Shown here: piece after piece, positions 1 through 13,078 of the stretch | How the letters are laid out: every line of letters starts with the position of its first letter | How positions within the stretch are numbered: position 1 is the first letter of the stretch | Assembly (NCBI GenBank): GCA_012103035.1 | Contig: JAAVLL010000001.1 | Location: 186,001-250,000 of the forward strand | Direction: 5' to 3' | From: Brucella oryzae | GTDB lineage: Bacteria > Pseudomonadota > Alphaproteobacteria > Rhizobiales > Rhizobiaceae | DNA length: 64,000 nucleotides | Translations under genes and position numbers: made by a program | The notes under the pieces: model-generated | Seen by the model: only the letters and a program-made list of their open reading frames with translations | Databases searched by the model: none | What the model was told of the DNA's origin: nothing

Positions 1-2
1 TT

Positions 3-1075
<1,073 letters not shown>

Positions 1076-1085
1076 AATTCCAGAC

Positions 1086-1123
1086 AAGGCCGGATTGTTG
1101 CTTGCGGGCGGCTCCGGCCTTTT
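1086..1123 (+). terminator. Hairpin between mdh and sucC
   Basis: A perfect 9-bp stem (AAGGCCGGA at 1086-1094, TCCGGCCTT at 1113-1121) encloses an 18-base loop and is followed by only a short T run. The weak tail suggests a partial terminator or an mRNA processing site that would let some transcription pass into sucC. Confidence 0.5.
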
Positions 1124-1196
1124 CCGGCTGTCAATCCGTACCGGTTCCGTTCAATCCCAATAGGCAACGGACCGGGAATCCGCAGAGGACAACCAG

Positions 1197-2389
<1,193 letters not shown>

Positions 2390-2392
2390 GGC

Positions 2393-3295
2393 ATGTCCAT
2401 TCTCGTCAACAAGGACACCAAGGTTCTCGTACAGGGCCTGACCGGCAAGACCGGCACCTTCCACACCGAACAGGCGCTTGCCTATTACGGCACGCAGATG
2501 GTCGGCGGTATCCATCCGAAGAAGGGTGGCGAAACCTGGGAAGGCTCCAAGGGCGAAAAGCTCCCGATTTTCGCAACCGTCGCCGAAGCCAAGGAACGCA
2601 CGGGTGCCGACGCATCCGTGATCTATGTTCCGCCAGCAGGCGCAGCCGACGCGATCATCGAAGCCATCGAAGCTGAAATCCCGTTCATCGTCTGCATCAC
2701 CGAAGGCATTCCGGTCATGGACATGGTTCGCGTCAAGGAGCGTCTGGAACGCTCGAAGTCGCGCCTGCTCGGACCGAACTGCCCCGGCATCCTGACCCCT
2801 GAAGAATGCAAGATCGGCATCATGCCGGGCAATATCTTCAAGAAGGGTTCGGTGGGTGTTGTATCCCGCTCCGGCACGCTTACCTATGAAGCAGTGTTCC
2901 AGACCTCGAATGAGGGCCTTGGCCAGACCACGGCTGTCGGTATCGGCGGCGATCCGGTCAAGGGCACCGAGTTCATCGACGTCTTGGAAATGTTCCTGGC
3001 CGACGACGAAACCAAGTCGATCGTCATGATCGGTGAAATCGGCGGCTCGGCTGAAGAAGATGCGGCTCAGTTCCTCAAGGACGAAGCCAAGCGCGGTCGC
3101 AAGAAGCCGATGGTCGGCTTTATCGCTGGCCGTACGGCGCCTGCCGGACGCACCATGGGCCATGCCGGCGCCGTGATCTCCGGCGGCAAGGGCGGCGCGG
3201 AAGACAAGATTGCAGCCATGGAATCGGCTGGTATTCGCGTGTCGCCGTCGCCGGCGCAGCTCGGCAAGACGCTGGTTGAAGTCCTCAAGGGCTGA
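2393..3295 (+). CDS. sucD: Succinyl-CoA synthetase alpha subunit
   Basis: The alpha subunit binds CoA and carries the phosphohistidine intermediate. The frame is intact at 300 residues. Visible landmarks are the CoA-binding Rossmann segment [14 protein letters not shown] at the N-terminus, LLGPNCPGI in the middle and the phosphohistidine motif [13 protein letters not shown] near residue 245. It follows sucC by 3 bases and is closed by a strong hairpin terminator, so sucCD form the first transcription segment ahead of sucA. Confidence 0.97.
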   Translation: MSILVNKDTKVLVQGLTGKTGTFHTEQALAYYGTQMVGGIHPKKGGETWEGSKGEKLPIFATVAEAKERTGADASVIYVPPAGAADAIIEAIEAEIPFIVCITEGIPVMDMVRVKERLERSKSRLLGPNCPGILTPEECKIGIMPGNIFKKGSVGVVSRSGTLTYEAVFQTSNEGLGQTTAVGIGGDPVKGTEFIDVLEMFLADDETKSIVMIGEIGGSAEEDAAQFLKDEAKRGRKKPMVGFIAGRTAPAGRTMGHAGAVISGGKGGAEDKIAAMESAGIRVSPSPAQLGKTLVEVLKG

Positions 3296-3317
3296 GATCG
3301 CGTATCGGTCTGAATAT

Positions 3318-3348
3318 CCCGGCGGCGGCGAAAGCCGCTGCCGGGTTT
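3318..3348 (+). terminator. Rho-independent terminator after sucD
   Basis: A 12-bp GC-rich stem (3318-3329 with 3334-3345, one G-U pair) closes a GAAA tetraloop and is followed by TTT. It separates sucCD from sucA, which then has its own 180-base leader. Confidence 0.7.
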
Positions 3349-3532
3349 AGCATAAAGCGGGTCATGTGATCCGGCCTGGAGGAGCGGATATCCGTTCCGA
3401 CGCGTAGAGTTTAGTTATATGCCGGGGTCTGTAGCGGTTCCTCCCCGGCGGCGTGAGGGATGAAGGTCAAAAGCTTCCGGCCCGCGCAGATGAGCCGCTG
3501 ACAAGGAGACGGAGCACTGCTCCGGATAGGCT

Positions 3533-6500
3533 ATGGCAAGGCAGGAACAAGCCCCAGATCGGGCCAACGACGTTTTCGCCCTCACTTCATTCCTCTATGG
3601 CGGCAATGCCGACTATATCGAGGAGCTGTACGCCAAATATGAGGACGATCCGAATTCGGTCGATCCACAGTGGCGCGACTTCTTCGCGAAGCTGGGCGAC
3701 AATGCCGACGATGTGAAGAAGAATGCGGAAGGTCCCAGCTGGACCAGAAAGAACTGGCCGATTGCTGCCAATGGCGAGCTCGTTTCTGCGCTCGACGGCA
3801 ACTGGGCCGAGGTCGAAAAGCATGTCACCGACAAGCTGAAAGGCAAGGCTGCAAAGGGCGAAGCGAAGGGTGCGACCGGCGTAGCCCTTACCAGCGAAGA
3901 GATCACGCAGGCTGCACGCGACAGCGTTCGCGCCATCATGATGATCCGCGCCTACCGCATGCGCGGCCATCTGCACGCCAATCTCGATCCGCTCGGTCTT
4001 TCCGAAAAGCCAAACGATTATAACGAGCTGGAGCCGGAAAACTACGGTTTCACGCCTGCCGACTACAATCGCAAGATCTTCATCGACAACGTGCTCGGCC
4101 TCGAATATGCAACCGTGCCGGAAATGCTCGACATTTTGAAGCGTACCTATTGCGGCACGATCGGCGTCGAGTTCATGCATATTTCCGATCCGGCTGAAAA
4201 GGCCTGGATCCAGGAACGTATCGAAGGTCCGGACAAGAAGGTTGCTTTCACGCCGGAAGGGAAGAAGGCAATCCTGTCGAAGCTTATCGAAGCGGAAGGT
4301 TTCGAGCAGTTCATCGACGTCAAGTACAAGGGCACCAAGCGTTTCGGTCTCGACGGCGGTGAATCGCTGATTCCCGCTCTTGAGCAGATCGTCAAGCGCG
4401 GCGGCGCCATGGGCGTCAAGGAAATCATCTTCGGCATGGCCCATCGTGGCCGTCTGAACGTGCTCAGCCAGGTCATGGGCAAGCCGCACCGCGCCATCTT
4501 CCACGAATTCAAGGGCGGCTCCTATGCGCCGGACGACGTGGAAGGCTCGGGCGACGTGAAGTACCATCTGGGCGCTTCCTCGGACCGTGAGTTCGACGGC
4601 AACAAGGTCCACCTGTCGCTGACCGCCAACCCATCGCATCTGGAAATCGTCAACCCTGTCGTGATGGGCAAGGCCCGCGCCAAGCAGGATCTGCTGGCCG
4701 GCCGTAATCGTGACGACATGGTGCCGCTCGCAACGCGCGCCAAGGTTCTGCCGCTGCTCCTGCATGGCGATGCCGCCTTTGCGGGTCAGGGTGTCGTGGC
4801 CGAGTGTCTCGGTCTTTCGGGCCTGAAAGGCCACCGGGTCGCGGGTACGGTTCACTTTATCATCAACAACCAGATCGGTTTCACCACCAATCCGGCCTTC
4901 TCGCGTTCGTCGCCTTATCCGTCGGATGTGGCGAAGATGATCGAAGCGCCGATCTTCCACGTCAATGGCGACGACCCGGAAGCGGTGGTGTTTGCCGCCA
5001 AGGTTGCGACCGAGTTCCGCATGACCTTCCACAAACCGGTGGTCATCGACATGTTCTGCTATCGCCGCTTCGGTCACAACGAAGGCGACGAGCCGTCCTT
5101 CACCCAGCCGTTGATGTACAAGGCGATCCGTGCGCACAAGACCACGGTTCAGCTCTATAGCGACAAGCTGATCGCGGAAGGCCTGATCAAGCAGGAAGAG
5201 ATCGACCAGATGAAAGCGCAGTGGCGCGAAAATCTGGAAACTGAATTCGATGCCGGACAGAGCTACAAGCCGAACAAGGCCGACTGGCTGGATGGCGCGT
5301 GGGCTGGTCTGCGTACTGCCGACAATGCCGACGAACAGCGTCGCGGCAAGACTGCCGTTCCGATGAAGACGCTCAAGGAAATCGGCAAGAAGCTGGTCGA
5401 AGTGCCGAAGGACTTCCACGTTCACCGCACGATCCAGCGCTTCCTCGACAACCGTGCCAAGATGATGGAAACGGGCGAAGGGATTGACTGGGCGACGGCA
5501 GAATCGCTGGCTTTCGGCTCGCTGGTTGCCGAAGGCAATCCGATCCGCCTGTCGGGTCAGGATGTCGAGCGCGGCACCTTCTCGCAGCGTCATACGGTTC
5601 TCTACGATCAGGAGAGCCAGAATCGCTATATTCCGCTCAACAATATCCAGAAGGGCCAAGCGATCTACGAGGTCATCAACTCGATGCTCTCGGAAGAAGC
5701 CGTTCTTGGCTACGAATACGGTTATTCGCTGTCCGATCCGCGCGCTCTGGTTCTGTGGGAAGCCCAGTTCGGCGATTTCGCCAATGGTGCACAGGTCGTG
5801 TTCGACCAGTTCATCTCGTCCGGCGAACGCAAGTGGCTGCGTATGTCCGGCCTCGTCTGCCTTCTGCCGCACGGCTATGAAGGTCAGGGTCCGGAACACT
5901 CCTCGGCTCGTCTGGAACGCTATCTCCAGCTCTGTGCCGAAGACAACATGCAGGTGGCAAACGTCACGACGCCAGCCAACTACTTCCATATTCTGCGCCG
6001 CCAGATGAAGCGTGATTTCCGCAAGCCGCTCATCATGATGACGCCGAAGTCGCTGCTGCGTCACAAGCGCGCCGTTTCGACGCTTGCCGAAATGTCGGGT
6101 GAATCCTCGTTCCACCGCCTGCTGTGGGACGATGCGCAGTACAACAAGGACGAAGGCATCAAGCTCCAGAAGGACGCAAAATCCGTCGCGTCGTGCTCTG
6201 CTCGGGCAAGGTCTATTACGACCTTTACGAAGAGCGTGAAAAGCGCGGCATCGATGATGTCTATCTGCTGCGTGTCGAACAGCTTTATCCGTTCCCGGCC
6301 AAGGCGCTCATTAATGAGCTGTCGCGCTTCCGCCATGCGGAAATGGTCTGGTGTCAGGAAGAGCCGAAGAACATGGGCGCGTGGTCGTTCATCGACCCGT
6401 ATCTGGAATGGGTGCTGGCCCATATCGACGCCAAGCATCAGCGCGTCCGCTATGCGGGCCGTCCGGCCGCGGCATCGCCTGCAACGGGTCTGATGTCGAA

Positions 6501-6549
6501 GCATCTTGCGCAGCTTGCCGCTTTCCTTGAGGATGCGCTCGGTAACTGA
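3533..6549 (+). CDS. sucA: 2-oxoglutarate dehydrogenase E1 (one frameshift)
   Basis: The thiamine-diphosphate E1 component of the 2-oxoglutarate dehydrogenase complex decarboxylates 2-oxoglutarate and passes the succinyl group to the lipoyl arm of SucB. Family landmarks are the N-terminal ANDVFALTSFLYGGNADYI peptide, GMAHRGRLNVL, GDAAFAGQG, FIINNQIGFTT and GPEHSSARLERYLQL. One A is missing from the run at about 6178-6181; restoring it yields about 1005 residues, as in Brucella. The start at 3533 lacks a strong ribosome site and sits just after a small palindrome (3510-3524). sucB follows after 93 bases. Confidence 0.96.
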
Positions 6550-6563
6550 TCCGGGTTAGAGTT

Positions 6564-6591
6564 TTGGAGCAGTTTTTCGAAACTGCTCCAA
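6564..6591 (+). other. UUCG-capped hairpin between sucA and sucB
   Basis: A perfect 12-bp stem (6564-6575 with 6580-6591) is capped by TTCG, the very stable UUCG tetraloop class. No T run follows, so it is unlikely to be a terminator. It may set mRNA stability or the E1/E2 expression ratio. Confidence 0.6.
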
Positions 6592-6642
6592 CCTGAATTG
6601 AACACAAAATCCAAAGTTTGAAGATCAACGGAAGAAGAAACC

Positions 6643-7874
6643 ATGGCCACCGAAATTCGCGTTCCCACGCTTGGGGAGTCCGTTACTGAGGCAACCATCG
6701 GAAAATGGTTCAAGAAGGTCGGCGATGCCATCGCTATCGACGAACCGCTGGTGGAACTGGAAACCGACAAGGTGACAGTGGAAGTTCCGGCTGCTGCTGC
6801 TGGCGTGCTGGCTGAAATCACGGCCAAGGAAGGCGACACGGTCGAGGTCAATGCGCTTCTGGGCCAGATTTCCACCGATGGCTCTGCCGTCGCTGCGGCT
6901 CCTGCTGCGAAGAAGGAAGAAGCCAAGCCTGCTGCTGCCGCACCGGCTGCAGCACCCATCGCTTCGGCTTCGTCGGGCCCGGCGATGCAGCCAGCGCCTG
7001 CCGCTGCCAAGCTGCTTTCAGAAAATAACCTTTCCGCCGACCAGGTGGACGGTTCCGGCAAGCGCGGCCAGGTGCTGAAGGGTGACGTTCTCGACGCCAT
7101 CGCAAAGGGTGTATCGGCTGCACCGGCTCCGGCCGCACCGGCTGCTGCCCGCCCGGCATCTTCGGCTGACGACGCATCGCGCGAAGAACGCGTGAAGATG
7201 ACCCGCCTGCGCCAGACCATCGCCAAGCGTCTGAAGGATGCCCAGAACACCGCCGCCATGCTGACGACCTATAATGAAGTCGACATGTCTGCGGTCATGG
7301 AACTGCGCACCAAGTACAAGGACATCTTCGAGAAGAAGCATGGCGTGAAGCTCGGCTTCATGGGCTTCTTCACCAAGGCCGTGACCCATGCGCTGAAGGA
7401 AATCCCGGCGGTCAATGCCGAGATCGACGGCACCGACATCATCTACAAGAATTTCGCCCATGTCGGCATGGCCGTCGGCACGGACAAGGGCCTTGTGGTT
7501 CCGGTCATCCGTGATGCCGACAGCATGTCGATTGCGGAGATCGAAAGGAACTGGGACGTCTGGCCAAGGCCGCTCGCGACGGTTCGCTGTCCATGGCCGA
7601 CATGCAGGGCGGCACGTTCACCATCACCAATGGCGGCGTGTACGGTTCGCTGATGTCTTCGCCGATCCTGAACGCTCCGCAGTCGGGTATCCTCGGCATG
7701 CACAAGATCCAGGAACGTCCGGTTGTCGTCGGCGGTCAGATCGTGATCCGCCCGATGATGTATCTGGCGCTTTCCTACGATCACCGTATCGTGGATGGCA
7801 AGGAAGCCGTGACCTTCCTTGTGCGCGTCAAGGAAAGCCTGGAAGATCCGGAACGTCTGGTTCTCGACCTCTAA
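6643..7874 (+). CDS. sucB: 2-oxoglutarate dehydrogenase E2, succinyltransferase (one frameshift)
   Basis: Dihydrolipoyl succinyltransferase forms the core of the complex. The order is an N-terminal lipoyl domain with the modified lysine in [10 protein letters not shown] (about residue 43), an Ala/Pro-rich linker, the peripheral E3-binding segment around [14 protein letters not shown], a second linker, and the catalytic domain ending with [13 protein letters not shown], which holds the active histidine. One A is missing from the run at about 7544-7546; repair gives 410 residues. It is followed 9 bases later by the MAPEG gene. Confidence 0.95.
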
Positions 7875-7883
7875 GGAAAAATG

Positions 7884-8295
7884 ATGGAGCCGGGCATCTT
7901 CTCCGCATCGCCGTTTCTGCCGCTGGTCGGCGAGCGTTGTTCTGCTGGTGGTTCATATCCTCCTGCAGGGCTTTGCGGCGACGAAGGAACTCGGCTCTCA
8001 ATGGAATGCCGGTCCGCGCGACGAGGGGCTGAAACCCTCCGGCAAGTTTGCCGGTCGCGCGGAGCGGGCTTCTGCCAATTTCCGTGAAACCTATCCGGCT
8101 TTCATCGGTCTGGCGCTGGCGCTCGTGCTGAAAGGCGACCCGTCCGGATGGGGTATCCTCGGGGCGTGGCTGTGGTTTTTCAGCCGCATTATCTATATTC
8201 CGCTTTATCTGGCGGGCATTCCCTATTTCCGTTCCTTCGTCTGGCTCATTGGTCTGGTGGGGCTCGGAGTGATGCTTCTGGCTTTGGTTCTGTGA
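7884..8295 (+). CDS. MAPEG-family membrane protein (frameshifted near the N-terminus)
   Basis: A small four-helix membrane protein of the MAPEG superfamily, which includes glutathione-dependent enzymes; the substrate here is unknown. The main frame has HILLQGFAATKELGSQWN, the conserved FRETYPAF segment, and helices rich in L, V and I. The best N-terminus (MEPGIFSASP, after an AAGGA site) is in another frame, and two bases near 7929-7936 must be restored to join them. This gives 137 residues. It sits between sucB and lpdA, but its membrane nature makes a role in the dehydrogenase complex unlikely. Confidence 0.8.
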
Positions 8296-8336
8296 TGACA
8301 GCCTGCGCGTGAAATGCGTGCAATGAAGGAAACGCG

Positions 8337-8973
8337 ATGCATCCCTATCTGTTCGAACTTGCATCCCTGATGGCGATTTTCGTCTTTGCCATCGTTTCCC
8401 TGGCGCCGATCTCGCCATGGTTATCCGGCAATCGCTGCTGCATGGCCGCCGCGAGGCGATCATCACGAGCTTCGGCATTGGTGCCGCCCTGATGATGCAT
8501 GTCACCTATACGGTGCTGGGTCTCGGGCTCATCATTTCCAAATCGATCTATCTGTTCAACATCGTCAAATGGTGCGGTGTGGCCTATCTGGTTTATATCG
8601 GGATCAAGGCGCTGCGGGCGGGAACGACGAAGATCGACGTGGAAACGGCGCCGAAGGAACTGCGCAAGCAGCAGAGTTTTGCCAAGGCATTCGGCCTCGG
8701 CTTTGCCGCCAATGCGCTGAACCCCAAGGCCGTGTTCTTCTTCCTGTCGATTTTCTCCACCGTCGTTCATGCCCATACACCGACCGAAGTGAAGCTTGGT
8801 TACGGTATTGTGATGGCAACCGCCTTGATCTCCTGGTTCGTCGGCGTCAGCCTTTCATGACGACGCCGAAGATGCGCGCGGCCTTCTCGCGCGCGTCCAA
8901 ATGGATCGATCGGGCCAGCGGTGTTGTCTTCATCGCGCTGGGGCTGAAACTTGCCACCGAAAAGGCTATGTAA
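8337..8973 (+). CDS. LysE/RhtB-family amino-acid exporter (two frameshifts)
   Basis: A six-helix inner-membrane exporter of the LysE/RhtB type. After repair the protein has the family N-terminal SPGADLAMV-like segment, GIGAALMMHVTYTVLGLG, and FGLGFAANALNPKAVFFFLSIF, where the NPK motif is typical. Single bases are missing from a C run at 8398-8400 and a T run at 8853-8855. Repaired length is 212 residues. The substrate cannot be read from sequence. It is co-directional with the MAPEG gene upstream and a secreted protein downstream. Confidence 0.88.
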
Positions 8974-9043
8974 TCCTTATCTTCGGATGCCGAAGATTCG
9001 CTGCCGGAAAAGCTCAGCCGGAACATTCAGGGAGAACCGACAG

Positions 9044-9586
9044 ATGCATACCGCGAAAAAGTTTCTCAACGTCACGGCCATGTCGGTGCTGGCGCTCACG
9101 GTTTTCTCCACTGCGGTTCAGGCAGCCTGCACCCAGAACCGGGCGATTTATCGCGATCGCGACGATGCCTATACACTGACCTTCCGCCCGGAACAGCCGA
9201 ACGACCTGAAAATGACACCGGCCCCGACGAATGAATTCACCATTACGGCCAATGACAAGCCGGAGTTCAAGCTGAACGGCATGGTGATCTGGCCGGAGGA
9301 GGGCGTGGCGCGTCCCTATGCGCTGCTGACCTTCAACTGCAAGGGCGATGGTTCCAATCCGGAGGATCTTGACGATTGCAGCATCTGGCAGAGCGTCATC
9401 TACGCGCTGAAGGACGGCGCGGAAGCCGATGTCCTGCCCAAGGCGGATGAACCGGCGGCGCAGGCGATCCTACTGCCTGATCTGGTGACGGCGCTCGATG
9501 GTTATGATTTTGGAGCGGCAAAGCCCGAAAAGCCGCTTCAGTGGGAAGCATTCCGCTTTCAGGGATGCACGCCCGACGAGGAATGA
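9044..9586 (+). CDS. Secreted hypothetical protein
   Basis: A 180-residue protein with a clear signal peptide (basic MHTAKK, hydrophobic core, AVQA cleavage site) and an intact frame. The mature part holds several cysteines (AACTQN, FNCKGDG, DDCSIW, QGCTPDEE) that could form periplasmic disulfides. The ATG at 9044 is preceded by AGGGAG. I do not recognise a domain. It lies just ahead of lpdA on the same strand. Confidence 0.75.
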   Translation: MHTAKKFLNVTAMSVLALTVFSTAVQAACTQNRAIYRDRDDAYTLTFRPEQPNDLKMTPAPTNEFTITANDKPEFKLNGMVIWPEEGVARPYALLTFNCKGDGSNPEDLDDCSIWQSVIYALKDGAEADVLPKADEPAAQAILLPDLVTALDGYDFGAAKPEKPLQWEAFRFQGCTPDEE

Positions 9587-9694
9587 CCGGCAGCCCATGG
9601 GGCCGGTTGGATGGATATAATTGCGAATGAGAGAACGGGCCCGGATGAACCGGGGTTCGAAAACGTTCAGGACAGACTGAAGAAGGATAGTTCA

Positions 9695-11098
9695 ATGTCA
9701 TACGATGTGGTTGTCATCGGTACGGGTCCCGGCGGTTATGTCGCCGCGATCAAGGCTGCACAGCTCGGCCTCAAGGTTGCCGTGGTGGAAAAGCGCAAGA
9801 CCTTCGGTGGCACCTGCCTGAATATCGGCTGCATTCCCTCCAAGGCGCTTCTGCATGCGTCGGAAGTGTTTGCCGAAGCCGGTCATTCCTTCGACACACT
9901 CGGCGTGGAAGTAACGCCGAAGCTCAATCTGGAAAAGATGCTGGCGCACAAGGACACGACCGTGAAGGCCAATGTCTCGGGCGTCGAGTTCCTGTTCAAG
10001 AAGAACAAGATCACACCTTACATCGGCACCGGCAAGATCGTCGCCAAGGGCAAGGTTTCTGTGACCGCCGAAGACGGCAAGGTCGAGGAAATCGAAGCAA
10101 AGAACATCATCATTGCAACCGGCTCGGACGTGGCGGGCATTCCGGGCGTCAAGGTCGATATTGACGAGAAGGTCATTGTTTCCTCGACCGGCGCGCTTTC
10201 CTTTGACAAGGTTCCGGGCAGCCTGATTGTTGTCGGCGGCGGCGTGATCGGTCTGGAACTCGGTTCCGTCTGGGCGCGTCTCGGGGCGAAGGTCACGGTG
10301 GTCGAATATCTCGACAAGGTGCTTGGCCCCATGGACGGCGAAGTGTCGAAGCAGTTCCAGCGCCTTCTCGAAAAGCAGGGCATTGCCTTCAAGCTCGGCG
10401 CCAAGGTGACGGGCGTGGAAAAGGCCGCAAAGGGCGCGAAAGTGACTTTTGAGCCGGTCAAGGGCGGCGCGGCTGAAACGCTTGAAGCCGATGCGGTTCT
10501 GATCGCGACCGGCCGCCGTCCGTACACCGATGGTCTCGGCTTGCAGGAAGTGGGCGTAAATGTCGACGATCGCGGCCGCGTTTCGATCGATGATCATTGG
10601 CGCACCAATGTCGAAGGCATTTATGCCATCGGTGATGTGGTGCAGGGGCCGATGCTGGCGCACAAGGCTGAGGACGAAGGCATTGCGGTTGCCGAAATCA
10701 TTGCCGGTCAGGCCGGTCACGTGAATTTCGATGTCATTCCGAGCGTCGTCTACACGCAGCCGGAAGTGGCTTCCGTCGGCAAGACCGAGGAAGAACTGAA
10801 AGCTGCCGGTATCGAATACAAGATCGGCAAGTTCCCGTTCACGGCCAATGGTCGCGCGCGCGCCATGCTGCACACCGACGGTTTCGTGAAAATCCTGGCC
10901 GACAAGGCGACGGATCGCGTTCTGGGTGCGCATATTCTCGGCTACAATGCCGGTGAAATGATCCACGAACTGGCCGTGCTGATGGAATTCGGCGGTTCGT
11001 CAGAAGATTTGGCCCGCACCTGCCATGCCCATCCGACCATGTCGGAAGCCGTGCGCGAATCGGCTCTGGCAACCTTCGCCAAGCCGATCCATATGTGA
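9695..11098 (+). CDS. lpdA: Dihydrolipoyl dehydrogenase (E3)
   Basis: FAD-containing E3 reoxidises the lipoyl groups of the 2-oxoglutarate dehydrogenase complex with NAD. The 467-residue frame is intact. It shows the FAD-binding [10 protein letters not shown] at residue 9, the redox disulfide in [13 protein letters not shown] (Cys41 and Cys46), a second dinucleotide motif [13 protein letters not shown], and the C-terminal HAHPTMSE segment with the catalytic His-Glu pair. I chose the ATG at 9695 because the FAD fold begins at once; an upstream in-frame extension has no similarity to the family. Confidence 0.97.
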   Translation: MSYDVVVIGTGPGGYVAAIKAAQLGLKVAVVEKRKTFGGTCLNIGCIPSKALLHASEVFAEAGHSFDTLGVEVTPKLNLEKMLAHKDTTVKANVSGVEFLFKKNKITPYIGTGKIVAKGKVSVTAEDGKVEEIEAKNIIIATGSDVAGIPGVKVDIDEKVIVSSTGALSFDKVPGSLIVVGGGVIGLELGSVWARLGAKVTVVEYLDKVLGPMDGEVSKQFQRLLEKQGIAFKLGAKVTGVEKAAKGAKVTFEPVKGGAAETLEADAVLIATGRRPYTDGLGLQEVGVNVDDRGRVSIDDHWRTNVEGIYAIGDVVQGPMLAHKAEDEGIAVAEIIAGQAGHVNFDVIPSVVYTQPEVASVGKTEEELKAAGIEYKIGKFPFTANGRARAMLHTDGFVKILADKATDRVLGAHILGYNAGEMIHELAVLMEFGGSSEDLARTCHAHPTMSEAVRESALATFAKPIHM

Positions 11099-11120
11099 TT
11101 GGCTGCCATTTCAGTGATTG

Positions 11121-11148
11121 TGAAAAGGCCCGCGCGAGCGGCCTTTTC
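11121..11148. terminator. Terminator after lpdA
   Basis: An 8-bp stem (AAAAGGCC at 11123-11130, GGCCTTTT at 11140-11147) has A and T flanks, so it could terminate both lpdA and the convergent small gene that ends at 11154. Confidence 0.7.
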
Positions 11149-11153
11149 GATAT

Positions 11154-11413
11154 TTAATTTTGTGCTGGCGGGGCTGGAGCCGGTGTTGCGGGCTCGCTCT
11201 GCGTTGCCGGTGGCGGCGAGGGTGGGGCGGCGCTGTCGGTTCCGCTGCCATTCCGGTAAAAGAAATAACCGAGAATGATGATCGCAGCCAGAAGCACAGC
11301 GCCCAGCAGATAACCGCTTCCGCCGCGGTTTGGTGGGGTGGCGGCATTCCCGATTGGCCGGACGGGTCTGAAGACCGCGGATCGGTGTTTCGTGGATCAA
11401 GGGGATCAACCAT
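11154..11413 (-). CDS. Small single-pass membrane protein (frameshifted)
   Basis: After restoring one base in the G4 run at 11335-11338 (C run on the coding strand), the frame encodes 86 residues. It has an acidic, proline-rich start (MVDPLDPRNTDPRSSDP), one membrane helix (YLLGAVLLAAIIILGYFF) and a Pro/Ala/Thr-rich tail ending APPAQN. A strong GGAGG site precedes the ATG at 11413. No function is known to me. It is convergent with lpdA. Confidence 0.72.
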
Positions 11414-11428
11414 AATGGGTTCCTCCAA

Positions 11429-11807
11429 TGGTCTCTTCCGTTATCGAAGTGATAGTTGGAAGCGACAGTTGACCGGGCATTGCGGTCATTCATGAGACAA
11501 TCCGTGCTCTGACCGTTTCTGATGCGTGTCGTCCTGCGTTGTGATAACAAACCCGGTGTATATTAATGCAAAAAAGTAGATAGTTCCCAAAACTCCAATA
11601 TAAGAAGGGATATGGATTAATAGCTGTACGAAGGCGTGCGACGAGGGTGCCGTTAACCCGGACGAAACTGCATATTGCTATGTATATTCAACCATGGAAG
11701 TGCTTCGGTAAGCAGGATTATGGTCGATCAACTGGCTATCCAGGCTTTATCACTGTAAAGCACTGATAAGCGTTCAGAAACCATACCGAAATTTGAGGAA
11801 TGACATT
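11429..11807. other. Intergenic stretch without recognisable gene
   Basis: About 380 bases, lower in GC than the neighbours, lying between the divergent small genes at 11413 and 11808. It should hold both promoters. I see no RNA gene, repeat or conserved coding frame. Confidence 0.5.
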
Positions 11808-12008
11808 ATGCCGTCGAAAGAAAATCTGAAAACCATTGAACGTTTCGAAAGGCTCTCTTCGCTTCTACGCGATGAACAGTTCAAGCTTCTGGACGAGGCG
11901 GCTAGGGAAGAAGCACTTCCGGGAAAATCCATACTGAGACAGATTGCCGAACTCGAACTCAATATTACGGCTATTGAAAACAGCATCACCGATCTGAAAG
12001 CCGGTTAG
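11808..12008 (+). CDS. Small hypothetical protein, probably helical
   Basis: A 66-residue frame starting at the ATG at 11808, with GAGGA about 8 bases upstream. It is rich in Glu, Lys, Leu and Arg with heptad-like spacing (KENLKTIERFERLSSLL, QIAELELNITAIENSI), suggesting a helical or coiled-coil protein. No membrane segment or signal peptide is seen, and no family is recognised. It is convergent with the TraB/GumN gene. Confidence 0.55.
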   Translation: MPSKENLKTIERFERLSSLLRDEQFKLLDEAAREEALPGKSILRQIAELELNITAIENSITDLKAG

Positions 12009-12029
12009 CAATATTCAAGCGCACAGAAT

Positions 12030-13036
12030 TTATAGCGGGGTCACTCGATAGCCCTTTGTACGCAGCAATTCGATTATCCCGTCCTTGCCGGGCAGGTGCA
12101 GGGCGCCGACGGCAATAAAGGCATTTCCCTTGTCGATGATCGGAACAGCACGCTCTGCCATAATGTGATTACGGTCGGAAATGAGATATTTTAGAAATAG
12201 TTCATAGTCTGCTTCGGAAAGTCCGTCAGGCACGATTTTTCCGAAGCGCGGGCATAATCATCCCGATTTCGCCCGCAAGGTATAATGCGGTTGTCGTTTC
12301 CATGGCGTCCTCGATCTTGTCGCCATAGTCGACGGAAGCGACCAGATTTCGGAGATGGAAGTCGAGCGGCATCCTGTTCATGGCCTCAAGCTGCTCGGCA
12401 GCGCTTTCAAGCCTGCACATTGCGGCCTTCGGCCTGCGCATCAAGAGCCAGACGCTCATCGAGCGATTTCTCGCCTTCGCTTTTGCGTTCCCGCTCGCAT
12501 TTTGGAAGTGCCAGCAGGCTGGACAGAACCCATGGCTTCATTTTTGCGACCGCGTCGAGAACGATACCGCGGTCCGCGAGTTTCTGTTCTATTTCTTCAC
12601 GCCGTTCTGCCGGAAGATGCGACTTCAACGTGCTGCCATCGGTGAAGAGCAGCAGGTCGGGTTGTTCAAGCTTGAGGCGTAGGAAGACCTTGGGATCCAG
12701 AATATCTGTTGTTTCGATGACAACAGTACTCGCCGACCGATAGGCCGTGTCGGCGGCCTCTGGCAATGTTACCACCCGGGGATCGGAAAGATGGATCGTG
12801 CCGAAGAGATAGGATGGTTGGATGCCGTCCTTATCAATTTTCCAGAGAAGTCCTTTTCGATTGGGAACGGCATCAGCTTCGCGCTGCAATTCCTTCCAGC
12901 TTGCCGGATTCTTGGTCTCAAGCCCGTCAATGAGATTGACGCCGTGCATGGCGCAGATGGCAGATGCATCGTCGGCACGGGCAGATGTTGCGCCTGCCAG
13001 ACATGCATAAAGAAGAATGAGAAGCAGCTTTTTCAT
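12030..13036 (-). CDS. TraB/GumN-family protein (frameshifted at two sites)
   Basis: The family is a putative metal-dependent hydrolase group with an erythromycin-esterase-like fold. The protein has a signal peptide (MKKLLLILLYACLAGATSARA), the N-terminal SYLFGTIHLSDPRV motif that replaces GTxH, and the C-terminal NAFIAVGALHLPGKDGI motif with its histidine. Two bases are missing near 12410-12413 and two from the T run at 12236-12240. Repair gives 336 residues. It lies 42 bases downstream of xerC on the same strand; a shared function is not implied. Confidence 0.85.
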
Positions 13037-13078
13037 AAGGGTAATATAGGTCCGGTTTTCGCCGATGCGAGACCAATA

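Noticed and set aside
3587..6115. An 842-codon minus-strand frame opposite sucA
   Set aside because: Antisense shadow of sucA. Such long shadows are normal in GC-rich codon usage, and the plus strand is an unmistakable E1 enzyme.
9698..10966. A 422-codon minus-strand frame opposite lpdA
   Set aside because: Antisense shadow of an intact, well-conserved gene.
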